Origin: Streptomyces sp. Ag109_O5-10
GTDB taxonomy: Bacteria > Actinomycetota > Actinomycetes > Streptomycetales > Streptomycetaceae
Reading direction: 5' to 3'
Length of the DNA stretch: 64,000 bases
Assembly: GCF_900105755.1 (NCBI RefSeq)
Contig: NZ_FNTQ01000001.1
Coordinates: 6,324,001-6,388,000 of the forward strand
Shown here: piece by piece, positions 61,072 through 64,000 of the stretch
Numbering within the stretch: position 1 is the stretch's first letter
Layout: every line of letters starts with the position of its first letter
Translations under genes and position numbers: made by a program
Notes under the pieces: generated by a model
What the model saw: only the letters and a program-made list of their open reading frames with translations
The model's database searches: none
Told to the model about the DNA's origin: nothing

Positions 61072-61835
61072 CAGCTCAGCAGTCCTGTGCGCAGTGGTGT
61101 GTGCTCGTCGTGGGGGTGGACGTGGTCGTGGCCGGGGAGGGCGTGCTGGCCGACGGCGCGGGGCGGCGGCCCGTCGTGCAGCACGCAGCCGTCGCGGAGG
61201 ACGACCGCGCGGTCGATCAGGGGCTCCAGCGGGCCCAGTTCGTGCAGGACGAGGAGGACCGTGGTGCCCTGTTCGACCTGGTCGCGCAGGGTCCGCGCGA
61301 GGATCTCCTGGCTGGCCAGGTCGACGCCCGCCATCGGCTCGTCCATGATCAGCAGTTCGGGCTCGGCGACCAGCGCGCGGGCGATCAGCACCCGCTGGTG
61401 CTGGCCGCCGGAGAGCGCCTCCACGTTGTCCCTGGCCCGGTCCGCCATGCCGACCAGGCCGAGCGCGTGCCGTACGGCCGCGTGGTCGTCCTTGCGGAAG
61501 AGGCCGAAGCGGGTGCGGGAGAGGCGGCCGGCGGAGACGACCTCGGTGACCGTCGCCGGGACCCCGCCCGCCGCCGTGGTGCGCTGCGGGACGTAGCCGA
61601 CCCGCGACCAGTCCCGGAAGGCACGGCGGGGGGTGCCGAACAGCTCGACCTCGCCGCCGCTCGCCGGCACCTGGCCGACGATCGTACGGATCGCGGTCGA
61701 CTTCCCGGAGCCGTTCGCGCCGAGCAGCGCGACCACCTCGCCGCGGTGCACGGTGAGGTCGATGCCGCGCAGGACGGGGCGCGAGCCCAGTTCGGCGCTG
61801 ACGCCGCGCAGGGATATGACGGGTTCGCCGCTCAT
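61071..61835 (-). CDS. znuC: Zinc ABC transporter ATP-binding protein ZnuC
   Basis: The 254-residue ATPase has Walker A GANGSGKSTAIRTIVG, signature LSGGQHQRVLIARAL and Walker B LLIMDEPMAGVD. An unusual His-rich tail (HALPGHDHVHPHDEH) could bind zinc, as in some ZnuC and ZupT-like proteins. It follows znuA by 26 bases and overlaps znuB by one base. Confidence 0.94.
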   Translation of the reverse strand: MSGEPVISLRGVSAELGSRPVLRGIDLTVHRGEVVALLGANGSGKSTAIRTIVGQVPASGGEVELFGTPRRAFRDWSRVGYVPQRTTAAGGVPATVTEVVSAGRLSRTRFGLFRKDDHAAVRHALGLVGMADRARDNVEALSGGQHQRVLIARALVAEPELLIMDEPMAGVDLASQEILARTLRDQVEQGTTVLLVLHELGPLEPLIDRAVVLRDGCVLHDGPPPRAVGQHALPGHDHVHPHDEHTPLRTGLLS

Positions 61836-61861
61836 GTCGTCGTCTCCTGTCCCGTGGCGTG

Positions 61862-62818
61862 TCACCGGGCGCCCAGTGCCTGCTGGAGGGCCTTGAGGTT
61901 GGCCTCCTGGACCGCGAAGTAGTCCCGGCCGCGGGACCGGGCGGTGATGCCCTCGATCGGGTCGAGGACGTCCGTCTTCAGCCCGGCGTCGGCGGCGATG
62001 GTCTTGGCGGTCTTGTCGCTGACGAGCGTCTCGTAGAAGACGGTGGTGACGCCGTCGGCCTTGGCCATGGTCTCCAGGTCCCTGACGCGGGCCGCGCTCG
62101 GCTCCGACTCGGGGTCGAGGCCGTTGATGGCCTCCTCGGTCAGGCCGTAGCGCTCGGCGAGGTAGCCGAAGGCGGCGTGGGTGGTGATGAAGACCTTGGA
62201 CTTCGTGCCCGCGAGGCCGTTCTTGAACTGCGTGTTCAGGGCGTCCAGCTTCTTCACCAGGGCCGCGGTGTTCTTCCTGTAGTCGACGGCGTGGTCCGGG
62301 TCGGCCTTCTCGAAGGCCCTGCCGACGCCCTCGGCGACCTGGGCGTAGCGCACCGGGTCGAGCCAGATGTGCGGGTCGAGGCCGGACAGCTCCTCGTTCT
62401 TCGAGGTGTCGTGCGAGGCCGCGTGGCCGCCGACCTCGTTGCCGTGCTTCTCCAGCGTGGTCAGCGAGGCCGCGTCGATCTTCGTCTGCACGGACGACTG
62501 GGCGACCGCGTCGTCGACGGAGGGCTGGAGGTTCTTCAGGTAGAGGACCGCGTCGGACTTCTCGATCCCGATGATCTGCTTGGGGCTGATCTCCAGGTCG
62601 TGCGGCTCCTGGCCGGGCTGGGTGAGACTGGTGACGTGGACGTGGCTGCCGCCGATCTGATCGGCGAGGAAGGCCATCGGGTAGAACGACGCGACGACGT
62701 CGAACTTCCCGGTCGGGGCCGCCGTGGCGTCGCCGCCGCAGGCAGTGAGGACCGCCATGCCGAGTGCGGTGACAGTGGTCGCGGCGGCCGCGGGTATGAG
62801 GCGTCGTCGTACGTTCAT
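61862..62818 (-). CDS. znuA: Zinc ABC transporter substrate-binding lipoprotein ZnuA
   Basis: The 318-residue protein has a lipoprotein signal (RRRLIPAAAATTVTALGMAVLTAC, lipobox LTAC), then the cluster-A1 binding fold with VVASFYPMAFLADQIGG, PHDLEISP, HAASHDTSKN and LDPHIWLDPVRY, which supply His ligands for zinc. ATG 62818 is used; upstream in-frame ATGs at 62836, 62833 and 62827 lie at or inside the Zur box. Two Zur-box-like sites overlap its promoter, so it is repressed by Zur when zinc is abundant. Confidence 0.93.
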   Translation of the reverse strand: MNVRRRLIPAAAATTVTALGMAVLTACGGDATAAPTGKFDVVASFYPMAFLADQIGGSHVHVTSLTQPGQEPHDLEISPKQIIGIEKSDAVLYLKNLQPSVDDAVAQSSVQTKIDAASLTTLEKHGNEVGGHAASHDTSKNEELSGLDPHIWLDPVRYAQVAEGVGRAFEKADPDHAVDYRKNTAALVKKLDALNTQFKNGLAGTKSKVFITTHAAFGYLAERYGLTEEAINGLDPESEPSAARVRDLETMAKADGVTTVFYETLVSDKTAKTIAADAGLKTDVLDPIEGITARSRGRDYFAVQEANLKALQQALGAR

Positions 62819-62832
62819 GAGAGTCATTTTCA
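62818..62832 (-). promoter_or_regulatory. Zur box 1 of znuA
   Basis: On the minus strand TGAAAATGACTCTCA, 13 of 15 matches to the palindrome TGAAAATGATTTTCA recognised by Zur. It abuts the proposed start codon. Confidence 0.7.
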
Positions 62833-62839
62833 TCAAACA

Positions 62840-62854
62840 TGGAAACCGTTGTCA
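62840..62854 (-). promoter_or_regulatory. Zur box 2 of znuA
   Basis: TGGAAACCGTTGTCA, read on the plus strand, matches 11 of 15 positions of TGAAAACGATTTTCA. It lies 22 bp from box 1 (start to start), about two helix turns, as expected for two Zur dimers on one DNA face. Confidence 0.6.
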
Positions 62855-62981
62855 ACAAGCTCGGGTGAGAGGCCGGTGAGGGGAACCGATTTGGTTGAGG
62901 GGGAGGCCCCGCCGGTACGCTGAAGCATTCGCTCTGAAGCGTCTTTGCTTCGTCGCCCGTCGTCGTAATGAAGAGAGCACC

Positions 62982-64000
62982 GTGGCCGCCGACAAGATCG
63001 ACACCATCGTCAGCCTGAGCAAGCGCCGTGGCTTCGTATTCCCTTGTAGTGAGATCTACGGCGGCCAGAAGGCCGCCTGGGACTACGGGCCGCTGGGTGT
63101 CGAGCTCAAGGAGAACCTGAAGCGCCAGTGGTGGCGCTACATGGTGACGTCGCGCGAGGACGTGGTCGGTATCGACTCGTCCGTCATCCTGGCCCCCGAG
63201 GTCTGGGTGGCCTCCGGTCACGTCGCCACCTTCACGGACCCGCTGACCGAGTGCACCTCGTGCCACAAGCGGTTCCGCGCGGACCACCTGGAGGAGCACT
63301 ACGAGGCCAAGCACGGCCGCCTCCCGGAGAACGGCCTGGCGGACGTGAACTGCCCGAACTGCGGCAACAAGGGCCAGTTCACCGAGCCCAAGCAGTTCTC
63401 GGGCCTGCTCTCCACCCACCTCGGCCCGACCCAGGACAGCGGCTCCGTCGCCTACCTGCGCCCGGAGACCGCGCAGGGCATCTTCACCAACTTCGCCCAG
63501 GTGCACGTCGCCTCGCGCAAGAAGCCGCCGTTCGGCATCGCGCAGATGGGCAAGTCCTTCCGCAACGAGATCACGCCCGGCAACTTCATCTTCCGCACCC
63601 GCGAGTTCGAGCAGATGGAGATGGAGTTCTTCGTCAAGCCGGGCGAGGACGAGAAGTGGCAGGAGTACTGGATGGAGCAGCGCTGGAACTGGTACACCGG
63701 CCTGGGCCTGCGCGAGGAGAACATGCGGTGGTACGAGCACCCGAAGGAGAAGCTCTCCCACTACTCCAAGCGCACCGCTGACATCGAGTACCGCTTCCAG
63801 TTCGGCGGCAACGAGTGGGGCGAGCTGGAGGGCGTCGCCAACCGTACCGACTACGACCTGAACGCCCACTCCAAGGCCTCCGGCCAGGACCTCTCCTACT
63901 TCGACCAGGAGGCCCAGGAGCGCTGGACGCCGTACGTCATCGAGCCGGCGGCGGGTGTCGGCCGCGCCATGCTGGCCTTCCTGCTGGACGCGTACGTCGA
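62982..64000 (+). CDS. glyS: Glycyl-tRNA synthetase, 3' partial
   Basis: From GTG 62982 the frame is open to the window end (339 codons seen). It is the homodimeric class II glycyl-tRNA synthetase of actinobacteria: SKRRGFVFPCSEIYGGQKAAWDYGPLG, motif 2-like FRNEITPGNFIFRTREFEQMEMEFF, and a zinc-type CTSCHKRF...CPNCGNKG insertion. It attaches glycine to tRNA-Gly. It is divergent from znuA with about 160 bp between, which contain the Zur boxes and no other gene. Confidence 0.94.
   Translation, partial: MAADKIDTIVSLSKRRGFVFPCSEIYGGQKAAWDYGPLGVELKENLKRQWWRYMVTSREDVVGIDSSVILAPEVWVASGHVATFTDPLTECTSCHKRFRADHLEEHYEAKHGRLPENGLADVNCPNCGNKGQFTEPKQFSGLLSTHLGPTQDSGSVAYLRPETAQGIFTNFAQVHVASRKKPPFGIAQMGKSFRNEITPGNFIFRTREFEQMEMEFFVKPGEDEKWQEYWMEQRWNWYTGLGLREENMRWYEHPKEKLSHYSKRTADIEYRFQFGGNEWGELEGVANRTDYDLNAHSKASGQDLSYFDQEAQERWTPYVIEPAAGVGRAMLAFLLDAYV

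Overview
The window is a 64 kb piece of a Streptomyces chromosome, or one from a very close relative. It has very high G+C with strong third-position GC bias, frequent GTG starts, 4-bp stop/start overlaps and the housekeeping order hemW - DUF3097 - MBL - hrcA - dnaJ2 - rsmE ... tricorn - HIT - RNase Z ... phoH - ybeY - corC-like - cdd-like ... era ... leuA ... recO - uppS ... zur - znuBCA ... glyS. I recognise this as a conserved core block of streptomycetes. I saw no rRNA, tRNA, CRISPR array, insertion sequence or phage genes.

Layout. 1-6.7 kb: the end of a PP2C phosphatase, hemW, two minus-strand genes, and the heat-shock pair hrcA-dnaJ2 under a CIRCE operator. 7-15.6 kb: nitronate monooxygenase, rsmE, VOC protein, secreted protein, tricorn protease, HIT protein, RNase Z, adenosine/adenine deaminase. 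15.6-21.3 kb: MFS exporter, IclR regulator divergent from a 5-dehydro-4-deoxyglucarate dehydratase, a 33-codon stub of glucarate dehydratase, a PfkB kinase and a FAD-binding dehydrogenase subunit. 21.5-25.2 kb: phoH-ybeY-corC-like-mmcQ, then a cytidine-deaminase-like protein without catalytic residues. 25.2-28.7 kb: three secreted proteins that resemble a Firmicutes-type WxL locus. 28.6-31.4 kb: amtB-glnK with GlnR-like boxes, divergent from era. 31.4-36.7 kb: an Rhs/YD-repeat toxin gene broken by a frameshift, followed by two small genes (immunity candidates).

36.8-43.4 kb: XRE regulator divergent from an NAD-dependent epimerase, a 124-bp tandem repeat array, an MFS/GH1 beta-glucosidase operon, and an M4 metalloprotease next to its emfourin-type inhibitor. 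43.5-46.3 kb: leuA with a leucine-rich leader peptide, then a TerB-like zinc-ribbon protein. 46.5-57 kb: secreted sialidase, SigE-family sigma factor with a membrane partner, TetR regulator, then a dipeptide-family ABC importer with a permease-ATPase fusion, ending in a DHDPS/NanA-family lyase. Together these suggest, but do not prove, sialic-acid or aminosugar scavenging. 57-64 kb: recO, uppS, a YcxB-like protein, the zinc operon znuA-znuC-znuB-zur with Zur boxes, and the start of glycyl-tRNA synthetase.

A recurring GC-rich palindromic element (core GGGGCGCGGGGAACTG and its complement) sits between genes at several places. One copy is in frame inside the ABC ATPase domain near 54.2 kb.
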